NCBI RefSeq assembly: GCF_905147045.1 | Contig: NC_065911.1 | Span: forward strand, 7,998,001-8,062,000 | From: Nymphalis io | Taxonomy: Eukaryota > Arthropoda > Insecta > Lepidoptera > Nymphalidae | Length of the DNA: 64,000 nt | Direction of reading: 5' to 3' | Part shown: one piece after another, positions 1 to 11,672 of the stretch | Position numbering within the stretch: position 1 is the first letter of the stretch | Layout: each line of letters begins with the position of its first letter | Notes under the pieces: generated by a model | What the model was told of the DNA's origin: nothing | Database searches by the model: none | The model's input: only the letters and a program-made list of their open reading frames with translations | Translations under genes and position numbers: made by a program

Positions 1-401
1 TGGTTTTTTTTTTAATATAAATTTTTATATAGGTTTTTCTTTTTCGTCATTTGATTTAACAGTTTGAAACTTTGGTTATTTTTATTCTATTTTATCTGTT
101 TTTGAACTGTATATTTAAAAAAAAAACGATTCTATAATTAAATAATTGACGCAATTTACTTATATATTATATTTTATATATGAATATATTTTATTTTATA
201 AACAACGGAATTAAAACAATTTTATACAGCATTCATGTAATGCTGTATAATATATTAGACAAACTGTTTTCCAATGACTATATAATGTTAAAAATACCTT
301 ATGAGGTGATAAATTATAATTCATATTTCAAATAGTTTTTTAAGCCATTATTATAATTTTTATAGGTTTTTTTTTTCTTAATAAAATATAATATTTAATA
401 C

Positions 402-502
402 CACTAGCCCGGTTTGGAGCAGCGTTGTGGAATAAGCTCCAAACCTTCTAAAAAAAGGAGAGGAGGCCTTAGCCCAGCAGTGGGATATTCACAGCCTGTT
501 AC
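402..502 (+). repeat. SINE family A, 3' fragment
   Basis: Carries the conserved 3' body of family A: an 'agcagcgttgtggaataagc' stretch, then the 'ttagcccagcagtgggat' stretch and 'cagcctgtta'. The tRNA-like head is missing, so this is a 5'-truncated copy, typical of retroposition. Confidence 0.85.
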
Positions 503-584
503 AATACAATACAAAAATAAATGTGCTGTTTCATAATTAATATTTTATTTAAATACGAAATGCGAAGTACACTTATATTTTCTG

Positions 585-784
585 AAGTGGTGGGTACTTA
601 ATTAGTCTACCCCTAAATATCAATACTCTGTATTTATGTGTCGGTATAAAGTATGAGTGAGCCAGTATTATTACAGCTACGAGTACCTTTATCTAGATCT
701 CATTTTTCTTAGCGCATCGTATAAAAGATGGAACTCGCAATGGTAATGTTAATGTGCGATGGTGACCACTTACCACCATCGGTG
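585..784 (+). repeat. SINE family B, diverged copy
   Basis: Old family B copy. 'gagtgagccagtattattac' and 'gtgaccacttaccaccatc' align with the family B consensus seen elsewhere in the window. It ends at the left arm of the 785-824 hairpin. Confidence 0.6.
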
Positions 785-824
785 GATGAGGAAAATTAAG
801 TAATCGTACTTAATTTTCCTCATC
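785..824. repeat. Perfect 18-bp inverted repeat (hairpin)
   Basis: Arms 785-802 and 807-824 are exact reverse complements with a 4-nt loop. It sits directly at the end of a degraded family B copy. Function unknown; it could be a fold-back scar of repair or replication. Confidence 0.9.
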
Positions 825-984
825 AAAATAAAAACGAATTATGAACTAAGACGACAAAACCAAAAAGACTTGTAACATAAAAAATGATAAATATAGATTT
901 TGTAATTACGCTTATACAATTTACAATTGAAATATTAAAAAAAAAAAAAACTCATACAATTTATTAATAACATTTGACAATCAC

Positions 985-1160
985 CTCCTAGACTATATTC
1001 ATTAATGGCGGCAAGCAATCGTTTCAGCTGCGAGGAACAATAAAAGCTGAGACTCGCAATTTGCAGCTGTACCAAGTTATAGCTAGGTCTAGCTCTGTAC
1101 TAGGTTTATGTCTGGAAAATGTACTACGTTTCGCCTGCTTTATTATGCCTTGCATAACTT
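985..1160. other. Non-repeat block, possible regulatory DNA
   Basis: A less AT-rich stretch with no resemblance to the repeat families here. It holds two CAGCTG E-boxes and no sustained open frame. Regulatory use is a guess; nothing proves it. Confidence 0.2.
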
Positions 1161-1369
1161 ATGCTACGAACATATAACTTGACAGATATATTTAAATTTA
1201 GAATATAAGTTTATTCGTCGTAAATAAAATTTTAGTAATGTTTTTTTAGGAACAATTAAAAATCTTTGTAAATCAGGACATAAGAATATTTTTATGAAAA
1301 CTTACAGCTCATTTTGTAGTAAAATTAATTGAATTTAATACTAAGTAGCCTTATGATAAATTTAATTAA

Positions 1370-1500
1370 ATTTCAGTTTTTTCCCGCGATTTCAACCGCT
1401 GGAAGGGGGCAGGTTTTTGGTAATGGCCTATGTCTTTTTTGGCATTCTAGCATGCTTCATACCAAATTTCATCAAAATCAATTCAGATAGAAACCATTTT
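1370..1500 (-). repeat. Dispersed repeat F fragment
   Basis: Reads 'catgcttcataccaaatttc' followed by 'atcaaaatcaattcag', shared almost word for word with 2640-2745. Related sequence occurs near 23.5, 31.3 and 49.6 kb. This pattern is very common in lepidopteran genomes and is often linked to Helitron-like or RTE-type elements. Class not resolved here. Confidence 0.6.
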
Positions 1501-1542
1501 CTTATTTTGTTTGTAATAGATAGGCAAATAAATCCTTCTGAT

Positions 1543-1757
1543 GGTAAATGGTCACCACAGATAGCTTCTTACAATACCACTGTTGTGAGAAATAACACTT
1601 AATTCGTCGATGCGAACCTTGAGCCTTTTACGTTACGCTGGCTCACTCATTCCTCAAACCGGAATATAACAGTACTAAATATTGCTGTTTGGTGGTAGAA
1701 TACGTGATAAGAAATGGTACCTACCTAGAGGTTTGCTCATAGTCCTACCACCAAAAC
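1543..1757 (-). repeat. SINE family B, reverse orientation
   Basis: Diverged family B copy on the minus strand: 'ctggctcactcattcctcaa', 'tgctgtttggtggtagaata' and 'tggtacctacctagag' match the reverse complement of the consensus. Confidence 0.8.
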
Positions 1758-2609
1758 AAAATAATACATAAAATATAGTTGATCATAGATCAATAGTAAA
1801 TCATCATAATGTTTATTTTTATATAGAATTTAATGACCTCTTGGTAAACTAATAATATTGCATCCAGACATACTTGCACTACTCTCCTTATCGCTATGGA
1901 TGTGAGCTTATTTAAGTGTTGTATTCCGCAATGATTATTGATTGGTGTTAAGTAATTGCCCCTAGCGGCTGTTTTCAGAACTAATCTACAGTTTCATTCG
2001 CCTAGCTGTGTAATTAACAAAGAGAGTTTAATGTTTTATATATTTAATGAAACATTAATAATAATTTAATTATTATGCTTAGAAGCAGTCTGTATTTTTG
2101 CGAGTTGGTTGGTTGGTGGAGCGAGGAGTTGGTTTCCAAGGTGAAAATTTATTTCCAACGCTCAATACAATTTAGTTTTGAGGAAGACTTTAAAAAATGT
2201 TGTTATATGACTTTTATAAATTTTATATGCCTCTTTAGTTAAGCACTGATTTCTCTTTCTGTTATTATTGATTTGACATTGGAAAGAAGAAGACAACATT
2301 GTTTAACTATTACCGCTAAGCAACGTCTTTAAGTCCGTAAATGGATATACAAACGTCGCTATTGTTGTTACTTATATATGTCCGATGTCAGTTACATGTC
2401 AGACGCTAGTTCTACAAGTCGACGCTAGGGCACCTCATCATTGCTAATGAATCATTGAATAATTTGATTAAAATAACAATTAAACCTGCTTAAGTATGAA
2501 AAATTCTAGCTATATGAGTATATGAAAACGGAATCAGGAAGACACTCTATGTGAACTGTGGGCAGTTGCTCTACATGTAATATGCTATGATAATCGAACA
2601 CGATTTATA

Positions 2610-2790
2610 AGAAACCAGTTTTCCCCGCTTTTTTAACAGCGTGCTTGGGGAAGGGGGCAGGTTTCTGGTAAAATAGTAGCCTATGTCTTTCCTTGGAATT
2701 CAAGCATGCTTCATACCAAATTTCATCAAAATCAATTCAGTGGTTTACGTGAAAGCGTAACACACAGACAGAAAAAGAAATAAGGAAAAC
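2610..2790 (-). repeat. Dispersed repeat F, longer copy
   Basis: Contains the same block as 1370-1500 and continues through 'cgtgaaagcgtaacacacag', the usual outer end of this repeat. No coding sequence. Confidence 0.65.
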
Positions 2791-2980
2791 GAGCACTTTC
2801 AAAATTATGTAAAAAGTGATTATCATTAAAATTTTGTATTGCTTTTCGAAGCAGACGAGCAATTCGACCGCATGATGGTAAGTGTTCATCGTCACCCATG
2901 AAAATCAATAATGGAAAAGGCACAGCCAAGCCGCTGCCATTCGGAAACTACTCTTCTTAAGCCTCTCTAAAAAAGACATA

Positions 2981-3300
2981 AGGTCCTCCAGACCGATTTC
3001 GGCCACGGCGGCCAATCTCAAGAGAGATTAGCCAACTGCACAGGACATATTATAGTGCACAAGTATGTGCGCAAACACAGTAAAACTCTCTCTTCTCTAG
3101 CTCTCATAATCCGATCCGGACGGCAATCCGACACGACCGGAAAGAGTTTAGGCGCAGGACCAACGGTTTTATGTGCTTTCCGAGGCACAGGAGTGTACAC
3201 ACTTCCAACTTCCAGAACCCGGGCTGCTACTGAGAATTTTCTGAAAACCCAACAACTTTTTACTGGCCCAACCTGGTAATTGAATTAAAAGCGGCCTTAT
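2981..3300 (-). repeat. SINE family C, near full length
   Basis: Begins with 'cctccagaccgatttcggcc' and includes 'cagaacccgggctgctactg' and 'tttttactggcccaacctgg', the reverse complement of family C. The tRNA-like head at the right end is eroded. Open frames on both strands here belong to the repeat and are not genes. Confidence 0.88.
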
Positions 3301-5233
3301 ATCTAGCCACGGTAGTCAAAAAAAGGACATATTATATTACTGATGTAACCATAAGGAGGGGAGACCATTCAATAAGCAATCTGGAACGCACCGTGCGGGA
3401 TGAAATAGGTTTCAGGTAATATGGATGAAGTCTTTATTGTCATCGGTGACATATAGTGTTAAAGAGGAAATGTGGTGTGGGCATCAAATCAAACAATTCC
3501 TGAAAGCACTCCATGCGAAAGAACCGGTAGAACACACATTAATCTCATAAACCAAGTTACATATAAAGTATAGTTTGTCTTCTTTAGATCGTAAAAAAAA
3601 CTGCTTTGTCACGGCAGTTTTGACAGCCCATTAGATTTAGTGCTTGTAATAAAATCTCGAACGTTTTATTGACTTAATAAAGATAAGGAAAGAGTTGCCA
3701 TCGTACAAACAATCCTACTCACCTGACCTATACAACCAGATATATAGCCGGACTACATTTATTTTTAAATATTTAAATAATTTTCAAATAGGAGTATTAT
3801 TTTTACCAGAAGTGAAATATTGTGAACTAAAATGACTGACATAATGGCAACACAGATACTTAATCCTTTTAAATTGTATTTTTGGGGTTTCCTATATCTG
3901 ATTTAAAAAAGAATATAGAATATTGTCTCAGTCCATTTCTGTCTTTTTTCCATACTAGACCAAACCGATGAAATCTGGTATTATCAAAGGGGGCCATAAC
4001 GTATATTATTTAACGTAAATAATAAATATTAAAGCGTTCATTAAAAAAGTTATCAAGTAATTAACACACACACAAATATTACTGGTAACCATCTCCTATC
4101 CAAAGTCGGCTAAGTAACTAAATAACATTTTATCTTAAACCCTAGATTTATAATACTTTCCCTTTTGAAGTACATTTCTATAACTCTCCATTTAAATCAA
4201 TATTTACGCAACATCTTTGCCATTAAGCCCTAACGTCCCTTATTTGTTTTAGAGGTATTATCTCTCTATTAACATTTTTAAAGTATAAGATTTACATGTT
4301 AATTTAAAATGTACTTCATGTCTATTATTTTAAAGTGCAAATTGCTACACTTACACTCTTCTTTTAAAAGTAGATCATAACTATCCAAAGAATATTGTGC
4401 ATAGTTAGTTGCTACATAAATATGATTTTTATTATTTATTTATTTTGAACAATTTATACATATCATAAAAAATACATATATACGATATTAGCTACAATAT
4501 CGTAATAGTTTTATACTGAATCGTAGCTATTAAAACCCTCCAATTTAACATTTATTTATTATTATTATTAATAAATAGATTTGATTTAATTTTTATGTTA
4601 AATTTTAAGATCCGATAAGCGTACGTTTGGGTTAGAATATAAGTGCAACGTATATATGTAACGTCTGATTGCAACGATTCTGAAGCCAATCTGCTTCACC
4701 ACTGTAATCTATCACGTGCATGAGCTGCACTCGCTGTATATTTTACTACTTTGTACTAAACTAACGTTTATCTTGTGTTTCAAACGCTCGGGTTATTTTT
4801 GTACAGGAGAAGCTTTTTAATATTAATTGTTTTCAATTATAAATCTGTTATTTATTTTTCTTGTTTCCGACGAAAAAAAAAAACAAATTAAATTATAGTA
4901 AGTCAGCTTTTTGTTAATATTAATTATTATTATAAAATATAATGTTTTGAATCGGGTATTCCCCGCGTAGAGTGCGCCTCTACGAAATCTACGAAGAGCA
5001 GTAAGGCAACTCTTGGCCTAAATTAATATGATCGAAAATCAAAGAGCCTTTAGCCGAGTACTTTTTTAGGTTGTATAAGAAAAAGCTATTTAATGATTAT
5101 TATTTTTATAGACTTACCTTTACATAACTAACTTAAAATTGGACTGGTCCAGAATTAAAATTCAGAACTTTATTGTTTGCAACCGTGCAGCTTACCAAGA
5201 CCAAAGGAAGTATTTATTGCCATTATATAAATA
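3301..5233. other. AT-rich DNA without recognised gene
   Basis: No convincing coding region or RNA gene. A 30-nt segment at 3723-3752 looks like a minus-strand exon at its donor only (see rejected items). 4680-4750 and 4950-5050 are less AT-rich islands with no open frame or known repeat. Confidence 0.5.
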
Positions 5234-5343
5234 ATTCTACCAACCCGCATTGGAGCAGCGTGGTGGAATAAGCTCCAAACCTTCTCCTCAAAAAGGGAGA
5301 AGCCTTAGCCCAGCAGTGGGACATTAACAGGCTGTTACTGTTA
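5234..5343 (+). repeat. SINE family A, 3' fragment
   Basis: Starts 'tctaccaacccgcattggag', then 'gtggtggaataagctccaaa', and ends 'taacaggctgttactgttat'. It is a 5'-truncated copy. Confidence 0.9.
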
Positions 5344-5726
5344 TATGAATAATAGTTAGTATTCATTGATTACCAAGATATATATAATATATATATTTTA
5401 AGTCTTTAAAAAATTAGTAATGTACATTACATACAAGAGAGACAACAATAGTCCAAGCTGTCAGGATCGAACCTGCAACTTTTTATATTTCTTGACGGCC
5501 GTTAACCATTACGCTATTACCATAATTATTAATTTGTATTTAATTAATATGTAATTTTATCCGCGGAAGAGTAACTACAAGGGATTTTGTAAACTTTACT
5601 GAGGTTTATTCTACATTTCGAACTGATAGCTTTTATATTTAATTTAAATTAAATGAAATTAAAACGTAACGTGATAATTCAAATGCGTGTAAGACACACA
5701 TAATTTTATCAATAATGTTTACTTAC

Positions 5727-5753
5727 CAGGACTGGTAGTTGCACCATTGGTCT
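5727..5753 (-). CDS. Candidate 27-nt microexon (minus strand)
   Basis: On the minus strand a pyrimidine-rich acceptor ending 'ctttttgcag' is followed by 27 nt and then the donor 'gtaagt' preceded by 'cctg'. Both sites are close to the insect consensus. The 27 nt are open in all three frames (for example T-N-G-A-T-T-S-P with split end codons), so the exon could be skipped or included without a frame change. Such short cassette exons are typical of neuronal adhesion or receptor genes, but the parent gene cannot be named. The nearest candidate 5' end on the same strand is the block near 41.2-42 kb. It could also be a chance match. No other firm exon of this gene was found in the window. Confidence 0.5.
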
Positions 5754-5825
5754 CTGCAAAAAGAAAAAAAAACTATAAATTCTATATACAAATAACAGTA
5801 TATAAAAATAAATCCTAAATTGTGA

Positions 5826-5985
5826 ATGATCACGGTAAATCCGACACGACGAATGAGTTCAATAGGACCATGGTTTTACGTGTTTTCTGTTCGTGAGTTT
5901 ATGTACACTCCCAACGCGAAAACTCCAGCCTTTTTCGATAGAAATTTTTTTTAGGCCACACGCGGGCCTTACTTTTAGGATCTGC
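5826..5985 (-). repeat. SINE family C, degraded fragment
   Basis: 'aaatccgacacgac' and 'gtacactcccaacgcg' match the middle of family C in reverse. It lies about 75 bp from the candidate microexon. Confidence 0.6.
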
Positions 5986-6282
5986 AGCCTTATAAACTAT
6001 GTAAGCTTGGTGTAATAGTGCAGAAAAAAAATCATATGAGTCCGTCTTGTTGCCTCCGCTTATTGGTGAGTGGTATTATTTTCCGATTCGAAAAAAAATT
6101 CTGCTTGATTGCTACATTCCGCGCCATGATTTAAGCAGTTTTGATTTTGTTTTGTTAATTTTTATGTCCTCAATGTCCAAAAGTAACATACCACCTGTAA
6201 ATATACCACTGATTGGCTCAGGCCACATTTGTAGACAAGATCTTTAGCTTATTCCTCCACGCTTCCAATTCAACTTAGTTAC

Positions 6283-6362
6283 ATGTGGCAGATTTTAACA
6301 CACATACATTTCCTCGCGATGTTTTCCTTCTCCGCCAAGCACTTACACATCTTTTATAATCA
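6283..6362 (-). repeat. SINE family A fragment
   Basis: 'acatgtggcagattttaaca' followed by 'tttcctcgcgatgttttcct' and a 'ccaagcac' segment match the middle of family A in reverse. Confidence 0.65.
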
Positions 6363-7079
6363 GTATAAAATAGCAACTGAGCTTAAGCAACAATAGCGAT
6401 TGATTATGTAAATTACTTCAGAAAAAAAATAAAAGTATATTTTGATGCAATGATAGCGATATAAATTAAATCGAATGAACGAAAAAAAAAAATTATCAGC
6501 GCGCGCGCAACTCCGGTCAAGGAAGTAAGTTCACGGCTTCTTATGCTGGCCTCATTTGCAATTATATTTTGGTTTTGTTTGTACTTAGATTTTTATAATT
6601 AGCTATGAGAACATTTTAATTATATAATTATTATTTATGAAACTCACTTATTTTAATAGTTGCCTGTGTTAGGTCTCGTAATAGTAGAGATCCTTCGTTA
6701 CAACATATAATCAAAACAATATATTATAGAGTTATTTAATAATAAGAATATATTAAATATATATATTTAATAATAAGAATAACATGTATTGGTGATAAAT
6801 TTTAAACTAAATGATTGTCTTGAAAAATTTTGTATGAATGAAAATAATATATTTAGTTAGGAGCTTGATCCAGCAGCGTTGTTAAAAAAAAAACGCGCGC
6901 TAAAATAAAACCGCCATCTTGTCCGTGGATAAAAAGGTAAAGTAATTAATTCATTATTGACGCGAGTTGTGATTTGTTGAATGTGTTCAATTGTGTTATT
7001 TGGTTTTTTATTTGTGTGAGTAATAACCATCAATTTTTATGATGAACCAATAGAGTTATACGAGTATGTATAACATAAC

Positions 7080-7290
7080 TGGGCAGGTTGGCGAGGTTGG
7101 TAGATCTTATCACGCCGAAGGTTGTGGGTTCGATTCGCACCCAAGACAGACATTTGTGCGCATGTCTGTTTGTTCTGGGTGTAATTATCTATATAAGTAT
7201 GTATTTTCAATAGAAAACGTATAATCGAGTACGAGGTCTACTTAGTTTGGGATCAGATGGCCGTGTGTGAATAATGTCCCAGGATATTAA
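7080..7290 (+). repeat. SINE family D, full length
   Basis: tRNA-derived head: 'ggttggcgaggttgg' as A-box region and 'gggttcgattcgcaccc' as B-box region. The body ends 'aatgtcccaggatatt'. The internal Pol III promoter elements are recognisable. It is not a functional tRNA gene, because the cloverleaf is not kept. Confidence 0.85.
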
Positions 7291-7519
7291 AATTAAATTA
7301 CGATATAAACGAGTCTAAAGACCAATATTCAACTCTAATAATTCGTTAATATCAGGAAAGTAATAAAGTTTTATTTGTATAGCATTGTTATTATTTCAAT
7401 ATATTATCGTTTTATTTCTGTAAACAAACTTCTTATCGCTATTTGTAGATAGATATTCAGAAGCTTTATACCGATTCGCGTAATATAGATAAGTGACGTT
7501 AAATTTATTTACATTTATT

Positions 7520-7790
7520 CGTATGTGTGTATAATATGGATGTTTATATATATGTTTGTAGTAGGCTTCCACACAATTTGACCGATTTCAACGAAAGTTC
7601 GCAAATAATCGTATCTGTATTATTTCATCAAGAAGGTCGCTTACGCGTAACTAGATGGCGCTGCAGCACGTCAGCACTGCTATACTGTTTAACCGACGGC
7701 CGGGACAATTATTACACATGTTACCAGATAATTGTAAGGACCTTATACTAAATTTTTACTTTTGGTTACTTTATAATAACATAGATTGTG
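7520..7790 (+). repeat. Dispersed repeat, Helitron/MITE-like fragment
   Basis: A 'gaccgatttcaacgaaagtt' run and 'agatggcgctgcagc' recur in similar form near 27.5-27.65 kb. Small open frames inside have no support as genes. Confidence 0.4.
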
Positions 7791-7896
7791 AAATGTCTTA
7801 CTTAAATATTACTTTCAGCCAATATTTATTTAAATCATAAATACTTTCTCTTGGTTGTAGTGACCAGCTGGTAACTACCACCAAGGTGAGACTGGA

Positions 7897-8127
7897 GAAT
7901 GGGCTGCTATGGTAAGTGGTCACCACCGCCCATAAACATTGGCATTGTAAGAAATATAAACCATTCTTTGCATTACCAATTATGTGAACTAAGATGTTAT
8001 GTCCCTCGTACATGTAATTACAATTCATTCACCCTTCAAATCGGAACACGACAATATTAAGTAATGCTGTTTTGCGGTAGAATATCTGGTCACTCCAGAC
8101 GGGCTTGACAAAAACCCACCACCAAGT
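7897..8127 (-). repeat. SINE family B, reverse orientation
   Basis: 'atggtaagtggtcaccaccg', 'acattggcattgtaagaaat' and the terminal 'acccaccaccaagtaa' match family B in reverse. The 76-codon minus frame across it is a repeat shadow. Confidence 0.85.
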
Positions 8128-9486
8128 AAATTTCTGAACAATGAAAACGTTAATGCATTGATATAATCAAAGTAAAAACAAATAAAATCACGAGTCTTGC
8201 TAATCTTATATATTATGTTTATTTAAAGATATTTTTAATGTTAACTCCGATTTATTTTCATCCACAAAATCGATAACGAACGAAACGTTTTTGTTTTCGA
8301 AACGATTTTTCTTGTTTTATAAAACAATCGAACCCACGAAAAAATTGTTTAGTTTCACAATTCATCTCGCTTACCAAGTTTACGTTATGATCAAATTGAT
8401 ATTTGTAAAATATTTTACATAGATTTTAAAAACAAATGGAATGTTTATGTTTTTTAATTATGATTTCGATAACCCAACCGTTTTCATTTATTAGCTTAAG
8501 TTGATACTATGAGATGTGTAATTTACGTATTGGCGTATTAAAGAAAAAAAAAACAACTGAAATGATAAAAAGAATCCAGGCAAACAGCATATTTCTTCTG
8601 CTTCATTCGTGAGGAAACCTGCACGTGTTGTATGAAAATGTCACGTGTTTACGGAACCTAGCCGTGGAACATTGATGTTAATTTTTTTAACTTTTTGTCA
8701 GAACTTAAATAAAATTTAGTAAAGTTTTCACTATGCTATATTCGAATGAAATTAATTTGGAAAAGAAAAAGGAATATTTCGAAAAACATAGACTCAAACT
8801 TTTAATAATAATTCGAAAATATAGTACGGTGACCACTTACCACCAGGTGGACCGCCTGCTTGTTAGCCCACCTTTAAATGTAAATTTAAAAAATACTCGG
8901 AATGTGAATTCTATATAGGAAGAAACTAACTACTCTAGAAACCTTTTACTCGGAATAAAAAATATATTTCGTTTTATTATTTATTCGTTATTTTGACATA
9001 ATGAGCGGAAATTAATATACAGACAGATGCATTAACAGTTTATAATTGTCCAATTGTTGGGCAACATACCGCCTATCCTGTTTTGAAGCAGGTTTGGAGC
9101 ACTTTCCACCGCGTTGTTTTACTACAATACTACTGCAATATCTGATGATATGAAGATATTCATGTTACATCGACTCATAAAAAAAAAAACAATTTTTAAT
9201 TAAACATTTTTAGTTTCCATATCGATAACAGTAATAAATACTTTAACTAACTATAAGTTCGCGTCACATTTCAATCGTCAATTATCTATTGGCAGGAAAC
9301 CTGCCTCTTGAACTGATCGTCATTGACTGGAGTCTCATTAGGAAGTATACAATTTTAATTAAGATGAAGAGTTTCTTACCGGTTCATCTCAATATGAATC
9401 CGATTTTCCGGCGGTTGTGTCGAATTGATTTAAAATCAAATGCATATATATTTACTTAAGCAAGTAGTACTTTATATAGATTCTAT
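8128..9486. other. AT-rich DNA with SINE scraps
   Basis: Holds short family A pieces at 8596-8670 ('gtgaggaaacctgcacgtg') and about 9085-9125 ('aggtttggagcactttccac'), and a family B piece at 8825-8875. Near 9370-9415 is a piece of the jockey-type 3' tail ('tttcttaccggttcatctc'). No gene seen. Confidence 0.5.
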
Positions 9487-9556
9487 GGAAGGCTTTGTCT
9501 GGGTAGATAGTATATTCTACCGCTAAACAGCAATACTTACGAGTAGTAGTGCAATA
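9487..9556 (+). repeat. SINE family B fragment
   Basis: 'ggctttgtctgggtagatag' and 'attctaccgctaaacagcaa' are the family B 5' region. It abuts a jockey-like RT fragment. Confidence 0.7.
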
Positions 9557-9567
9557 AAAATGAACAA

Positions 9568-9870
9568 TATTTATCTTGAAATTGTTAACTCCACCAGATT
9601 CTTGGGAGTAATCTTAGACTCAAAGTTAAGTGGAGCCCCCATTTGTTTGCCATCACTAGCAGGAAGGCTCAGCTCCGCAGTTTATGCTATAAGTAAGGTT
9701 AGGCAATTGCACTGGGACAGTTATCGAAACTACCTGAATTTCTTGCCGATTCTTCTCGGCAGAATCCACATTCCGAATCGGTGGTAGTTCTTGACGATTC
9801 AGAAGTATTTGTAAAAGTCTATTTGTATAGAAAATGTTTTGATTTTGATTGAGTATTATTGTGTTACAGT
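9568..9870 (+). pseudogene. Jockey-like RT fragment and 3' tail
   Basis: The frame from about 9575 reads S-T-R-F-L-G-V-I-L-D-S-K-L and then G-R-L-S-S-A-V-Y-A-I. This is the typical segment just after the reverse transcriptase catalytic region of jockey/CR1-type non-LTR elements (K-Y-L-G motif region). It then jumps to a non-coding tail, 'cttctcggcagaatccac' and 'ttccgaatcggtggtag', ending in 'ttttgattttgattg', the usual 3' terminal repeat. It is internally deleted and short, so it is a dead fragment. Confidence 0.8.
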
Positions 9871-10660
9871 TTGAAAAATGAATGAGCGAGTACTACAGGC
9901 AGTACATTGGCGGTATAAATTATTACGTTTAATATTTCTTACAGTGCTTATGTTTATGCGGTGTTGACCGCTTACCATCAGGTGATGTTTAGTTTGATGT
10001 TTGTTTGTTATCGATATACTCTGAAACTACTGAACCAATTTTAATAATTCCTTCACCTGTACAAAGCAACATTGGCTATATTATGTACAATCAATAATAA
10101 TAAGACTTTAGCCTGATAATAAGATTTTTTTAAACAAATCAGAAGAAAAAGCTCCATCAAGCTTTTTTTATTAAGTAAAAAGTTAAATACCCCGTTGAAA
10201 TGACACGATGGCAGATTTTGAAGAAATTTCGGGACAAAGTGAATGCCACAAGCCAAGCCGGGGTTTAAGCTAGAGATATATAAGTATCAACTATATCAAG
10301 CCCTCTGTAGAGTTATTCATCATTATTATTAAACAACAAACAACATGTCTGACACAGTACAGCACAATAAGTAGGATAAAAAGTAATCATAATATATAAT
10401 TAATTATTAACGTTTCAAAATATATTTTTCACGAGAATACGCCAAGTCATCATGACACCGACGATTCATTGAAAATTCTCATACAAAAGCCGAAATCTTT
10501 GAGAGATGACAAAATAGAAAATTTATTTTAGTAAAGTAAGCCTGCAGTCTTTTCAAATGATGGTACTATTTGATTAAAATTAAAGCATGTAAATGCTGCT
10601 GCTGTGCAAAGTCTTACTCTGCTTTAGAGGTTTAGAGGAGAAGGTTAAAAGCTCATTCTA

Positions 10661-10838
10661 CACTCAATTTTCATGTACTAAATCTGTGTTGTAATTCATT
10701 TCGAGCTCTGCGTTGAAGGAAAACCTCATGCGAGGTGTATCCACCAACCTGCATTCGAGCACTGTAGTAGAAAACGCCAAAATCTACTCCTCAAAGGGGG
10801 GAGGAGGCCTTAGCCCAGCTGTGGGATATTTACAGTGT
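10661..10838 (+). repeat. SINE family A, 5'-truncated
   Basis: Aligns from 'aattttcatgtacta' through 'gaaggaaaacctcatgcgag' to 'ttagcccagctgtgggatat'. It is diverged from the other copies. Confidence 0.8.
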
Positions 10839-11159
10839 GCAAAATATTTTTTCTGGTTCAAAGCAAAGCCTTTAAACCCGTTTATACACACTCCGTACTG
10901 GATAACATTTTAACATAACAAGTAGTACACATAGGTTTGTGGAACTTCGCATTAGTCGAAAGAATATGACAGTTATATACATAAGCTAACTTGCACTAAA
11001 TATTGACAAATATTCCACGTGAAGCAATCAGTTTAGTGATGAAAGGGGAATGAAGATCTACAAAGTATAGTTCCTGAGATCCACACACATACGAAATTAT
11101 TATAAAAAAATTATCACTCGTCAATAATACTACGACTCAGAGATATTTTATTGTATACG

Positions 11160-11271
11160 GTACGCAGACAGGCACGTGGGCCACCTGACATTGGCCTGGT
11201 GGTCATTGGCATTGTAATCATCCCTTACAGCACCAATGCGCCACCAAGCTTGTTAACTAAAACATGTCCGT
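11160..11271 (-). repeat. SINE family B fragment
   Basis: 'gggccacctgacattggc' and 'accaatgcgccaccaagc' match family B in reverse. It lies just before a fuller copy in the same orientation. Confidence 0.75.
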
Positions 11272-11278
11272 TGTATCT

Positions 11279-11568
11279 TTTTTTTATAGAATAGGAAGGC
11301 GGACGAGCATATGGGCCACCTCATGGTAAGTGCTCACCAACGCCCATAGACATCGGCAATGTAAGAAATGTTAACCATCGCTTATATTACAAATGCGCCA
11401 CCAACCATGGGAATTAAGATGTTATGTCCCTTGTGCCTGTAATTACACTGGCTCACTCGCCCTTCAAACCGGAACACAACAATACCCAGTACTGCTGTTT
11501 TGCGGTAGAATATCTAATGAGTGGGTGGTACCTACCCAGACGAGCTTGCACAAAGCTCTACCACCATA
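11279..11568 (-). repeat. SINE family B, near full length
   Basis: Starts with the reverse-complemented A-tail 'tttttttatagaataggaag' and ends 'caaagctctaccacca'. Nearly every consensus segment is present, so this is a useful reference copy. Two overlapping plus-strand frames of 60 and 66 codons are repeat shadows. Confidence 0.92.
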
Positions 11569-11589
11569 TCTGTAGTTATATTGGGTATG

Positions 11590-11672
11590 TTCTTACTGTT
11601 GAATACTGTGCGGTAGAATTATGAGTGGTTAACTACCCAGACGGGCTTGTACAAAGCTTTATCACCAAGTAA
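11590..11672 (-). repeat. SINE family B, partial tandem piece
   Basis: Repeats the end of the previous copy: 'gcggtagaattatgagtggt' and 'aaagctttatcaccaag'. It lies directly next to 11279-11568, suggesting local duplication or two insertions at one site. Confidence 0.75.

Noticed and set aside
3723..3752. 30-nt minus-strand exon candidate with a 'gtcag|gtgagt' donor
   Set aside because: The donor is excellent but the acceptor ('aaaaataaatgtag') has no pyrimidine tract, so it is much weaker than the 5.7-kb microexon. Worth checking with RNA-seq only.
5116..5141. Minus-strand exon-like segment with donor 'aaag|gtaagt'
   Set aside because: All three frames contain stops, so it cannot be an internal coding exon.
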